A stretch of 45,068 nt of DNA from NCBI RefSeq assembly GCF_017115105.1, contig NZ_JABXKH010000113.1, positions 1 through 45,068 on the forward strand, in the 5' to 3' direction. Shown here piece by piece: positions 25,877 through 33,642 of the stretch (the stretch's first letter is position 1; each line of letters opens with the position of its first letter). This DNA is from Nostoc sp. NMS2 (GTDB lineage: Bacteria; Cyanobacteriota; Cyanobacteriia; Cyanobacteriales; Nostocaceae). The translations under genes were made by a program, and so were the position numbers. A model generated the notes under the pieces. That model searched no databases and was not told the DNA's origin. It saw only the letters and a program-made list of their open reading frames with translations.

Positions 25877-28273
25877 ATGAATTTTCATAACAATGAAAAA
25901 AATGTCATTTTAATAGTCGATGACACTCCTATTAATTTAAAAATGTTATTCGATTTTTTAGAGTATCATGGCTTTGAAGTTTTAGTTTCTGAAGATGGAA
26001 AAAATGCTATTAAAATTGCAGAAACTTCTTTGCCTGACATAATTTTGTTGGATGTATTAATGCCAGGAATAGACGGGTTTGAAACTTGTAGAATTTTGAA
26101 AATAAATCCAGCAACTCAAGATATACCCGTGATATTTATAACTGCTATGATTGACAAATTAGAACGAGTCAAAGGTTTGAATCTTGGCGCAGTAGATTAC
26201 ATCACCAAACCTCTAGAATATAAAGAGGTTTTAGCTAGAGTAAATATCCATTTACGTTTACGAAACCTCACGAAAAAACTCACAGAGCAAAATAAACGTT
26301 TAGAGATAGAAATCCTTGAACGCCAGCGAGTAGAAGAAGAACTGCGATGTAATTCAGCTGCATTAGACGAGTGGAACAATCGCTACCAAGCATTAATTCA
26401 AGCGAGTGGTCAGATTCTCTACGACTGGTACTTGGATACTAACGATATTAAATATGGTGGCAATGTAGAGCAAATATTAGGTTACTCTATGCCTGAGATG
26501 TTAGGAGGTTTGCAGCGTTGGTTAGAGTTGGTTCATCCTGATGATAGAAAATTATTTAACGATGAGATTAACCGCGTTTTATCCACAAAAGATCGATTCC
26601 ACCTTGAATTTCGTGTATGTCGCAAAGATGGCACTTACATCACAGTTGAAAATAACGGGTATATCTTTTTAGACTCTACAGGCAAAGTTGCTCGGATGGC
26701 GGGCTTTGTAATTGATATTACCGAACAGCAAGCTGCACTACACGAACGCAAAAATGCAGAACAAAAAATTCGTGAGCAAGCAGCCTGGCTCGATATCACC
26801 ACAGACGCAATTATCGTTCAAGATTTGGTTAACAAAATTCAATTTTGGAATAAAGGGGCTGAACATCTGTACGGTTGGATGGCAGAAGAAGCATTGAACA
26901 AGAATGTCAATCAGTTTTTGTATCGAAAGCAAAGTTTTGACCAACTGAAAAATATCCAGAAAACTTTAGTTGAACATGGTTCGTGGCAAGGTGAATTATA
27001 TCAAGTTACCAAACAAGGCAAAGAAATCATTGTTGCTAGCCGATGGACACTGGTAAATGATGATGAAGGACAAGCTAAATCTGTCCTAATTGTCAACTCC
27101 GACATTACAGAGAAAAAACAACTTGAAGCGCAGTTTCTCCGCGCCCAGCGAATGGAGAGTCTTGGCACTCTAGCAAGTGGTATCGCCCACGATCTTAACA
27201 ATGCATTAACACCTATGTTGATGACAGTGCAACTTTTAGAGGCACAGCTTCCAGATGAAAAAAGTCAGCAATGGCTAACAATTATGGAAACAAATATTAA
27301 CCGCGCCGCAGATTTAGTTAAACAAGTGCTGTGGTTTTCACGCGGTTCTGTAGGTAACTTTAAAACCTTACAGGTGCGGTATTTGATTTCAGAAATTGAA
27401 AATATTGTTAAGCAAACATTTTCCAGAGCTATTGAAATTCGTATTGATGTTTCTGGGCAAAACTTGTGGAATATCTTTGGCGATGCTACTCAGCTACACC
27501 AAGTGTTAATGAACCTCTGTATCAATGCTCGTGATGCCATGCCTCACGGCGGTATCCTAAAGATTTCTGCGAAGAATTTCTGGGTTGATAGCCACTACGC
27601 CAAAATGAATATTGATGCTAAGGTAGGTTCTTATGTAATGATTAGCGTCTGTGATACAGGGATAGGAATTAAGAGAGAAATAGTAGATAGAATTTTTGAG
27701 CCATTTTTCACAACAAAAGAAGTCGGAAAAGGCACAGGGCTTGGTCTTTCAACAGTGCTTGGCATTATCAAAAGCCATAGTGGTTTTGTAAATGTAGTGA
27801 CTGAAGTGGGCAAAGGCACAGAGTTTCAAGTTTGCTTACCCGTCACGCAAACAATGAACACGGATAATAAATTAGCTAGAGATGATGAATTACCACAGGG
27901 GCATGGAGAATTGATTCTCGTTGTTGATGATGAAGATGCAATTCGAGAGGTTACTCAAACCTGGTTAGAAAAAAATGCCTATAAAGTTATAGTAGCTAGT
28001 GATGGTATTGATGCGATCGCACTATATGCAGAATATCAACAAGAAATTAGTGTAGTCTTGATTGATATGATGATGCCAAACATGGATGGGCCAACAACTA
28101 TCAATGTGTTGAAAAAAATTAATCCAGATATCAAAATTATTGGTGTTAGTGGATTAGCTTCCAATCATGAAATCATTAAAATCCTTGGTAATAGTGTCAA
28201 AACCCTTTTGTCCAAGCCCTACACCTCAAGCGACTTGTTAAGAAATTTACAGATGGTGATTAATACTAAGTAG
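25877..28273 (+). CDS. Hybrid histidine kinase: REC-PAS-PAS-HisKA-HATPase-REC
   Basis: The 798-residue protein is a soluble two-component hybrid kinase. The N-terminal receiver has DD at 15-16, phospho-acceptor D59 and K111. A short coiled coil (about 128-158) leads to PAS domains at about 165-285 and 300-415. The HisKA domain has the phosphorylated H438 in ASGIAHDLNNAL, followed by the ATPase N box (N550), D593-GIG and the GKGTGLGLS box (618-626). The C-terminal receiver has DD684-685, D730 and K780. No membrane helix is seen. The REC at each end suggests a relay with other proteins. ATG at 25877 with AAGAGGCAAGT upstream. No partner regulator is adjacent. Confidence 0.95.
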   Translation: MNFHNNEKNVILIVDDTPINLKMLFDFLEYHGFEVLVSEDGKNAIKIAETSLPDIILLDVLMPGIDGFETCRILKINPATQDIPVIFITAMIDKLERVKGLNLGAVDYITKPLEYKEVLARVNIHLRLRNLTKKLTEQNKRLEIEILERQRVEEELRCNSAALDEWNNRYQALIQASGQILYDWYLDTNDIKYGGNVEQILGYSMPEMLGGLQRWLELVHPDDRKLFNDEINRVLSTKDRFHLEFRVCRKDGTYITVENNGYIFLDSTGKVARMAGFVIDITEQQAALHERKNAEQKIREQAAWLDITTDAIIVQDLVNKIQFWNKGAEHLYGWMAEEALNKNVNQFLYRKQSFDQLKNIQKTLVEHGSWQGELYQVTKQGKEIIVASRWTLVNDDEGQAKSVLIVNSDITEKKQLEAQFLRAQRMESLGTLASGIAHDLNNALTPMLMTVQLLEAQLPDEKSQQWLTIMETNINRAADLVKQVLWFSRGSVGNFKTLQVRYLISEIENIVKQTFSRAIEIRIDVSGQNLWNIFGDATQLHQVLMNLCINARDAMPHGGILKISAKNFWVDSHYAKMNIDAKVGSYVMISVCDTGIGIKREIVDRIFEPFFTTKEVGKGTGLGLSTVLGIIKSHSGFVNVVTEVGKGTEFQVCLPVTQTMNTDNKLARDDELPQGHGELILVVDDEDAIREVTQTWLEKNAYKVIVASDGIDAIALYAEYQQEISVVLIDMMMPNMDGPTTINVLKKINPDIKIIGVSGLASNHEIIKILGNSVKTLLSKPYTSSDLLRNLQMVINTK

Positions 28274-28294
28274 AGTTTGTCATTTGTCATTTGT

Positions 28295-28324
28295 CACTTG
28301 TACTGAGCGTAGTCGAAGTATTGG
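28295..28324 (+). repeat. Dispersed CACTTGTACTGAGCG repeat, copy 4
   Basis: CACTTGTACTGAGCGTAGTC then GAAGTATTGG, identical to the copy at 4239-4268, preceded by GTCATTTGTCATTT heptamers, 21 bp after the hybrid kinase stop. Confidence 0.8.
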
Positions 28325-28423
28325 TCATTGGATATGGTCATCCCCCTTATCTCCCTCATCCCCCAGCCCCCAATCCCAATGAGTGGTAATATATTCTCAT
28401 GGCTGCTCTAATCCTTGCTATTG

Positions 28424-28900
28424 ATGAACAAACTATTGGATGAAACGCTGTCAATCGAAACTGCTGAACGCATAAACAGCAGAGCTAGCACTCCGTTTGA
28501 TAATGCTTACAAAGCAGCATTGTCTACTGAGGGAGCAAGATATGTTCAAGGATTTTTAACTTTTGTGGGAAAGCCATACAGACCGATTGAACACAGTTGG
28601 ATTGAACTAGGCGATGCCTCTGAGGTACGCATTATCGATCCCACATTACCGCACCTGAACAAAAATCCCCAAGAACTCTGGTATTTTGCGGCACAAAGGC
28701 TAACGATTAAAAAACTGAAAGCCATCATTGAAGAATCGAAAGAAGATTATCCAGAAGATGAACCATTACCAATCTATGGTGATCCACCTTATGAATATTA
28801 TGGTGATGTAATGTTAGGTGGTCAAGACTATTTGGCAGCATATCAAGCCGCAGAGGCTAAGTGCAAAGAAATCAACAAACTCAACCCTGAGAGAAACTAA
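28424..28900 (+). CDS. Hypothetical protein
   Basis: I do not recognise a named family. The 158-residue acidic protein (from the ATG at 28424; a TTG at 28415 is also possible) contains an aromatic and proline-rich segment: GFLTFVGKPYRPIEHSWIEL near the middle of the first half, and DEPLPIYGDPPYEYYGDVML nearer the C-terminus. HSWIEL with the following RIIDPTLP resembles a substrate-handling core found in some phage and bacterial conserved proteins, but I cannot assign it. It ends in a short TAATTCG array. It stands alone after the hybrid kinase. Confidence 0.65.
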   Translation: MNKLLDETLSIETAERINSRASTPFDNAYKAALSTEGARYVQGFLTFVGKPYRPIEHSWIELGDASEVRIIDPTLPHLNKNPQELWYFAAQRLTIKKLKAIIEESKEDYPEDEPLPIYGDPPYEYYGDVMLGGQDYLAAYQAAEAKCKEINKLNPERN

Positions 28901-28901
28901 A

Positions 28902-28945
28902 TAATTCGTAATTCGTAATTCGTAATTCGTAATTACGAATTATTT
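28902..28945. repeat. TAATTCG heptamer array with inverted end
   Basis: Four to five units of TAATTCG starting 1 bp after a stop codon, ending in the inverted form TACGAATTATTTA that runs into the stop of the convergent SnoaL-like gene. It may form a hairpin separating the two convergent genes. Confidence 0.8.
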
Positions 28946-29342
28946 AATAGGATTTACCGTCACTTCCAAAGTATTCTCTATAGCCACAAATTTTGTCTCC
29001 ACGCACATCAAAGGAGACAGCTACCCTGTTTTTATAAAGCTGCCCGAACAAAAGTCCCTCATCCCGAAACTCAAAGACAGCCGTTGCTTCATTGCTGGTA
29101 ACACGGTCTAAATCGGTCAGGTTCAAACCAGGACTGAAGGATTCAAAAACGTACTCGAAAAATTCTCTAGCTCGCTGTTTTCCGACATTCAAACCGTGAA
29201 ATTTACCCATTGGAAACCAAAGGGTAAAATCTTCTGTGAGCATATCTAACAATGGTTCCCACTTTCCCGTTGCCATACCATGCGTAAGATTCTCAAATGC
29301 TTGTCGAGCAACTTTTAAAGTATTTTCTGAATCTTGTGTCAT
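28944..29342 (-). CDS. SnoaL/NTF2-like fold protein
   Basis: The 132-residue protein has the cone-fold pattern: helix RQAFENLTHGMATGKWEPLL, then LTEDFTLWFPMGKFHG, a central helix KQRAREFFEYVF, and C-terminal strands NEATAVFEFRDEG, KNRVAVSFDVRGDKICGYRE. The family includes ketosteroid isomerase-like and limonene epoxide hydrolase-like enzymes and simple binding proteins; catalytic residues cannot be fixed. Start ATG at 29342 with GGGCGGG upstream. It lies 12 bp downstream of the MDR oxidoreductase gene and is surely co-transcribed with it, so the two may act on the same small molecule. Confidence 0.8.
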   Translation of the reverse strand: MTQDSENTLKVARQAFENLTHGMATGKWEPLLDMLTEDFTLWFPMGKFHGLNVGKQRAREFFEYVFESFSPGLNLTDLDRVTSNEATAVFEFRDEGLLFGQLYKNRVAVSFDVRGDKICGYREYFGSDGKSY

Positions 29343-29354
29343 TCTTACCCGCCC

Positions 29355-30362
29355 TTAAAACCTCACAACTACTTTGCCACAATTCTGACCACTGAGGAGA
29401 TATTCTACAGCGTCGGGTATTGATTCTATGCCTTGAAACCGTGTTGGGTCAACGGCAACTTTGAGTTTGTCTGTATAGAAAAGATTTAAGAGGCGATCGC
29501 GTGCCTCTGCCATATATTCTTTATAATGAGGCATGAGAAAGCCTCTCACAGAAGCTGCTTTCCAAAATAGTTGGTGATAAAGGCGTGGTTGTGTAATTTG
29601 CTCTACATTATTTGCGTATTCGGAGATGAAACCAACCACTACTAACCGTCCCCGCACTGCCAAGTTTTCAACGCAGGTATCAAATACAGTTTTACCTACA
29701 CAGTCAAAAATTAAATTAATCCCATTTGGGTATTCTTGCTTGAGGACTTGATTGAGATTTTCGGCGCGATAGTTGATAATGCGATCGCACCCTAATTCTT
29801 TCAGTAATTTTGCTTTCGCCTCAGAACTGCAAGTCCCAATGACATGATTACCAGCTAACTTTGCCAATTGCACCGCAATATGACCAGTTCCCCCTGCTGC
29901 TGCTGTCACTAAAACCACTTCATTACTTTTCATCTCCCCCACTTGTTCTAGTGCCACCAAAGCTGATACACCTGTAGGCATTAGTGTTAGCAACTCTGGC
30001 GTTGCTTCCCGCACCTTCACCACTAAGTTTGCATTGATAACCTGATATTCTCGATAACCGCCGCCACGTGCAGTAGTTATGACAGCATCACCAATTTGAA
30101 AATCTTTGACATTTTCACCCATAGCGATAACTTTCCCCACAGCTTCCACACCCAAATCAAAGGGAGGAATCAAGCTAATATATGGAACGTCACCACGACA
30201 AATTAAGGTGTCAAAGCCACCGTTAATGCCAGAAAATTTGTTTTTAATTAAAAGTTCATTGTCAGCAGGTTTGGGAATAGGAATTTCGACAAGTTCAACG
30301 GCAGATTTAAAATCTTGATTCAGTTTATTTACTATTAACTTTCTGTAGTTTTGTACATTCAT
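29355..30362 (-). CDS. MDR-family zinc-independent quinone oxidoreductase / enoyl reductase
   Basis: The 335-residue protein is an NADPH-dependent medium-chain reductase. The cofactor motif TAAAGGTGHIAVQLAKLAG lies near residues 152-170, and a KLAGNHVIGTC strand carries the second part of the dinucleotide site. Class III ADH zinc ligands are absent. Similarity is greatest to prostaglandin-reductase-3/ZADH2-like quinone oxidoreductases. ATG at 30362. It is the first gene of a two-gene unit with the SnoaL-like gene. Substrate unknown. Confidence 0.88.
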   Translation of the reverse strand: MNVQNYRKLIVNKLNQDFKSAVELVEIPIPKPADNELLIKNKFSGINGGFDTLICRGDVPYISLIPPFDLGVEAVGKVIAMGENVKDFQIGDAVITTARGGGYREYQVINANLVVKVREATPELLTLMPTGVSALVALEQVGEMKSNEVVLVTAAAGGTGHIAVQLAKLAGNHVIGTCSSEAKAKLLKELGCDRIINYRAENLNQVLKQEYPNGINLIFDCVGKTVFDTCVENLAVRGRLVVVGFISEYANNVEQITQPRLYHQLFWKAASVRGFLMPHYKEYMAEARDRLLNLFYTDKLKVAVDPTRFQGIESIPDAVEYLLSGQNCGKVVVRF

Positions 30363-30461
30363 TGATATAAGTTATTCGGTGTAAATAAAATATTTAAAGC
30401 TATGTTGATAAATTTAAATATAGGATGCGTTATGCTTTCAGTTAACGCATTATCAATAATC

Positions 30462-30656
30462 TAAGTAGGTTAGCGCGAAAAAAACCAAGTATATTACGAA
30501 ACGTAAATAGGCTTAAAACCCTTACTAATGACCAATACTTCGGCTTACCTCGACTTCGCCCTTCGGCTACGCTCAGGACAGGCTCGGCACAAGTCGCTCA
30601 GTACAAGTGACTAATGACAGCCTTAGCCAGTTAGCTTTAATTGCGCCGACCTACTA
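30462..30656. repeat. MITE-like element of the AAGTAGGT..GCGC family
   Basis: The left end TAAGTAGGTTAGCGCGAAAA is imperfectly inverted at the right end GCGCCGACCTACTA (30643-30656). The left end resembles 25331-25360 and the right end resembles the reverse complement of 4191-4230. Inside (30532-30609) is an expanded CACTTGTACTGAGCG repeat with inserted CTTCGGCTACGCTCAGGACA-type sequence. No coding sequence. The element fills the gap between the MDR and AspH genes. Confidence 0.7.
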
Positions 30657-30664
30657 AACTATTC

Positions 30665-31459
30665 TTATAAAGCTTTATCCCACTCTAATTGATGAGCTAA
30701 ACCATACTTGATAAAATCTTCTTCTTTAGCTTTATCGCTTTTACCAAAAACACCTAAACTGTAAGGATTATCTTGCATCCGTTGTGTGACTTGCTCTTTC
30801 TCAAATCGGATCACTTCATCTCTAGGCTTATCCGGTTTAAAAAAGTCTACAACCAAGACAGTTCTATCATAATTAGTGTAATTGTGTGGGCAGTGTGGAT
30901 AGCTATGATCTAAAACCAGGAATTTTCCTTCATGCCAATAAAGTTGATCGTGGCATATTTTCATAGCCACATCTCCCTCTGGCACTATTAATCCTAAATA
31001 CCCACGATTCATGTGAGGGTTATAGTTTACATGCAGCTTAATATCCAAGCCTGGATGGAATGTACCATAATACACGTTTCTGATGATATCATCATCAATA
31101 AAGTTCACATTTTTTATCACATTAGCTAAATTTGGAAAATACTTCTCTCTTAATAAAAGTGCTTTTTTTGATGCCTTATCTGGCCCATAATCAGGATATT
31201 GTATTTGATAAGTTTGGATATATTCTTCAATAAAAAGACCTTGAAACAAAATACCAAAAGCGCTGTATTTTGCATCACCCTTGGTTTTAATCGTTTTACT
31301 TTTAGGCCCCAGAATATCGTAAGTTAACTTTAGCTCTTCATCAGAGGCCTGGTTAATAAAGCGTTTAAATTCCTCTCTAATCACTTGCCAGTTATCTTCA
31401 AAGATTTTGAGAAAAGTAAATGTCTCTGGGTCTATATGATATTCATTAAAGCTTTCCAT
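30665..31459 (-). CDS. Aspartyl/asparaginyl beta-hydroxylase-type Fe(II)/2OG dioxygenase
   Basis: I set the start at the ATG at 31459 (264 residues), because CAGGAGAAAAGACA lies just before it; an ATG nine codons upstream lacks such a site. The C-terminal half matches the AspH/LpxO family: IKLHVNYN (H143), RGYLGLIVPEGDVAMKI (152-168), the W-x-EGKFLVLDHSYPH segment (D184, H189), HNYTNYDR and R199 before VLVVDFFKP. These include plausible Fe(II) and 2-oxoglutarate ligands. The N-terminal 125 residues are a family-variable helical domain. Substrate unknown: peptides, lipids and free amino acids are all known in this fold. It is divergent from a hydantoinase-like gene 117 bp away. Confidence 0.85.
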   Translation of the reverse strand: MESFNEYHIDPETFTFLKIFEDNWQVIREEFKRFINQASDEELKLTYDILGPKSKTIKTKGDAKYSAFGILFQGLFIEEYIQTYQIQYPDYGPDKASKKALLLREKYFPNLANVIKNVNFIDDDIIRNVYYGTFHPGLDIKLHVNYNPHMNRGYLGLIVPEGDVAMKICHDQLYWHEGKFLVLDHSYPHCPHNYTNYDRTVLVVDFFKPDKPRDEVIRFEKEQVTQRMQDNPYSLGVFGKSDKAKEEDFIKYGLAHQLEWDKAL

Positions 31460-31576
31460 TGTCTTTTCTCCTGAAGATGATTTCATAAAAAACCGTTATA
31501 TAATGATGGGATTTGGTCTTCATCCCGATTCGATGTTGGAATTCCTGACTAAACTCATTTTAGTGTGAGGTCTACT
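31460..31576. promoter_or_regulatory. Divergent intergenic region of AspH and hydantoinase-like genes
   Basis: The 117-bp spacer between the two start codons must contain both promoters. It is AT-rich, with the sequence TTATATAATGATGGG near 31495-31509 that could serve as a -10 element. No clear operator palindrome is seen. Confidence 0.4.
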
Positions 31577-33046
31577 GTGTCTGAAACTCCCGTATTAGAT
31601 CAAATTATTAAAAATGTGCGGGTAGTTCGTCCCCATCAGGATGCAATCGAACTACTTGATTTAGGCATTAAGGATGGAAAGTTTGCTCAGATTGCCTCTA
31701 ATATTAGCGCAGACACAGGCAAACAGGTATTTGATGGCAAAAACTTGCTTGGCTTTCCTGGAGTCGTGGATGCCCACATGCACGTCGGTATCTATCAATC
31801 CCTCGAAAAAGATGCTGTGACTGAAACCAAAGCAGCCGCAATGGGAGGTGTGACTACCAGCCTAAATTACATCCGTACAGGACAATATTATCTTAACAAA
31901 GGCGGCTCCTACCGCGATTTTTTTCCAGAGGTGTTGGCGTTATCCGCAGGTAATTTTTTTGTAGATTACGGCTATCACATCGCACCTATAGCAAGCCAGC
32001 ATATCGACGAAATACCCCTATTGTTTGAGGAATACGGTATATCTTCGTTTAAAATCTTCATGTTTTATGGCGGCTATGGGTTGCATGGTTTATCAGACCA
32101 GCAAAACCTCTTTTTGATGATTAACAAAGAGGAAAGATACGACTTCGCCCATTTTGAATTTATTATGCGTGGTCTAACTCGCTTGATGGAAAAACATCCA
32201 GAAGCGCGAGATACTATCAGCTTGAGTTTGCACTGTGAAGTTGCAGAAATTCTCAACGCCTATACCAAAATAGTTGAAAATGATTCTAGTCTTAACGGAT
32301 TACACGCTTACAGTGCAGCGCGTCCACCTCATTCTGAAGGTTTAGCAATTTGCATTGCTTCTTATTTGGCCAATGAAACTAACTGTGCAAATATCAATTT
32401 GTTGCACCTGAGTTCACGTAAGGCTATGGAAGCAGCTTTGACTATGCAAACTGCTTTTCCCCATATCAATTTTCGGCGAGAAGTTACTGTTGGACATTTG
32501 TTATTAGATGTCGATACTCCTAATGGTATTTGGGCAAAAGTCAATCCTCCCATTCGTCCTCGCGCTGATGTGGAATACTTATGGCAAGCAGTACTCAACA
32601 ATCAGGTAGATTGGATAGTTAGCGACCATGCTTGCTGTTCTGCTGAACAAAAAAGAAGTAATAAAAATCCGAATAATATTTGGTTAGCAAAGTCTGGTTT
32701 TGGCGGTACAGAATATTTACTTTCTGGTGTATTTAGTGAAGGTAGCAAGCGGGGAATGTCTTACAACCAGATGGCTAAGTTGCTATCTTGGAACCCATCA
32801 CGGCGCTTTGGTTTGTTAGAAAAAGGTGACATTGCTATTGGTTATGATGCTGATTTTGTGCTGGTAAATCCAAATGAAAGCTTTGTGGTAAGTGCTGCTG
32901 AGTCTGAGTCACAACAGGGTTATACGCCCTTTGAAGGAATGGAGTTAACGGGACGAGTGAAAAGTACGTTTTTGCGCGGAAATCTTATTTATAATAATGG
33001 GCAAGTTTTAGGTTCACCCACTGGGCGATATTTGAAAAGATGTTAG
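31577..33046 (+). CDS. Dihydropyrimidinase/hydantoinase-like amidohydrolase
   Basis: The 489-residue protein (GTG at 31577, with GTGAGG 6 nt upstream; a GTG at 31565 is an alternative) belongs to the cyclic amidohydrolase superfamily. All expected metal residues are visible: H67 and H69 in DAHMHVG, the bridging lysine K159 in FKIFMFYGGYG, H219 in LSLHCE, H277 in LLHLSS, and D350 in SDHACC. Sequence around the substrate loops (KIFMFYGGYG, RPPHSEG) is not that of classic dihydropyrimidinase, so the substrate could be a hydantoin, dihydropyrimidine, allantoin-like ring or another cyclic amide. It is divergent from the AspH-type gene. Confidence 0.85.
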   Translation: MSETPVLDQIIKNVRVVRPHQDAIELLDLGIKDGKFAQIASNISADTGKQVFDGKNLLGFPGVVDAHMHVGIYQSLEKDAVTETKAAAMGGVTTSLNYIRTGQYYLNKGGSYRDFFPEVLALSAGNFFVDYGYHIAPIASQHIDEIPLLFEEYGISSFKIFMFYGGYGLHGLSDQQNLFLMINKEERYDFAHFEFIMRGLTRLMEKHPEARDTISLSLHCEVAEILNAYTKIVENDSSLNGLHAYSAARPPHSEGLAICIASYLANETNCANINLLHLSSRKAMEAALTMQTAFPHINFRREVTVGHLLLDVDTPNGIWAKVNPPIRPRADVEYLWQAVLNNQVDWIVSDHACCSAEQKRSNKNPNNIWLAKSGFGGTEYLLSGVFSEGSKRGMSYNQMAKLLSWNPSRRFGLLEKGDIAIGYDADFVLVNPNESFVVSAAESESQQGYTPFEGMELTGRVKSTFLRGNLIYNNGQVLGSPTGRYLKRC

Positions 33047-33070
33047 AGTAATCTCCACATAAATATAAAA

Positions 33071-33172
33071 GGCGTTGCATATTTGCGGGATGGGCAACAT
33101 GAGCGTCCCTTGTATTTCCGGGCGGGCAGGATGCCCACCCCACAAGAATCATCCCTTAATTTTAGCAACGCC
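33071..33172. repeat. MITE-like element between convergent genes
   Basis: GGCGTTGC (33071-33078) and GCAACGCC (33165-33172) form terminal arms, preceded and followed by matching TATAAAA/TATAAAA sequence. The centre contains GGGATGGGCAACATGAGCGTCCC and GGGCGGGCAGGATGCCCACCCC. The GCATCTTGCC/GGGCGGGC core is shared with 25434 and 41934. The element separates two convergent genes and may double as a terminator. Confidence 0.75.
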
Positions 33173-33180
33173 ATATAAAA

Positions 33181-33642
33181 CTATTTGCGATTGTCAAGTA
33201 AGACATCAAAGTGTTTAACTTTTGTTTCTGGTTTTATGAGATATTCATTATCTCTAGGAAGAGGTCTAACTTTTTCAATGTCGTTACCTGCAAACTTGCG
33301 AATTGCATCTCGTGATTCCCAGTAAGAGATAACAGTAAATTCCGTATTATTTCCATCAATGCGGCAAAGTACTTGCGCCCCCAAATTCCCAGGAATTGAC
33401 TCGATTTTTTTAATTCCAGCTTCTAGCAAATAAGCATAATATTCATCTGCTTTCGATGTCAGTGTTGTACCATGCCAAATGCGTGCGACTACTTTCTTGG
33501 ATTGGGTAGTAGTGCGATTATTCGGTAGAGACTGTGCTGAAACTGCACGTGTTTCAATCTGTATAACAGAAGAAATTGGTAAAATTGAAACTGAAACCGT
33601 CAATCCACAAATAATACTAAAAAAATTACTGAATCTAATCAT
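33181..33642 (-). CDS. Exported antibiotic biosynthesis monooxygenase (ABM)-like protein
   Basis: The 153-residue protein has a signal peptide: basic start MIRFSN, hydrophobic core FFSIICGLTVSVSILPISSV, and a likely cleavage after VSA at residue 36. The mature part starts with VVARIWHGTT and ends with KHFDVLLD, which matches ABM-fold proteins with the pattern ARIWHG...YWES.DAIR.FAG.DIEK. ABM proteins include quinol monooxygenases and haem-degrading relatives; many are just small dimeric folds. The ATG overlaps the stop of the upstream cupin gene by one base (TAATG), so it is translated by reinitiation. Confidence 0.82.
   Translation of the reverse strand: MIRFSNFFSIICGLTVSVSILPISSVIQIETRAVSAQSLPNNRTTTQSKKVVARIWHGTTLTSKADEYYAYLLEAGIKKIESIPGNLGAQVLCRIDGNNTEFTVISYWESRDAIRKFAGNDIEKVRPLPRDNEYLIKPETKVKHFDVLLDNRK

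Noticed and set aside
30665..31459. The AspH-type dioxygenase as MysH, the palythine-forming MAA oxygenase
   Set aside because: MysH belongs to the phytanoyl-CoA dioxygenase-type family, whereas this protein has the AspH/LpxO pattern, and it lies 6.8 kb from mysA among unrelated genes.
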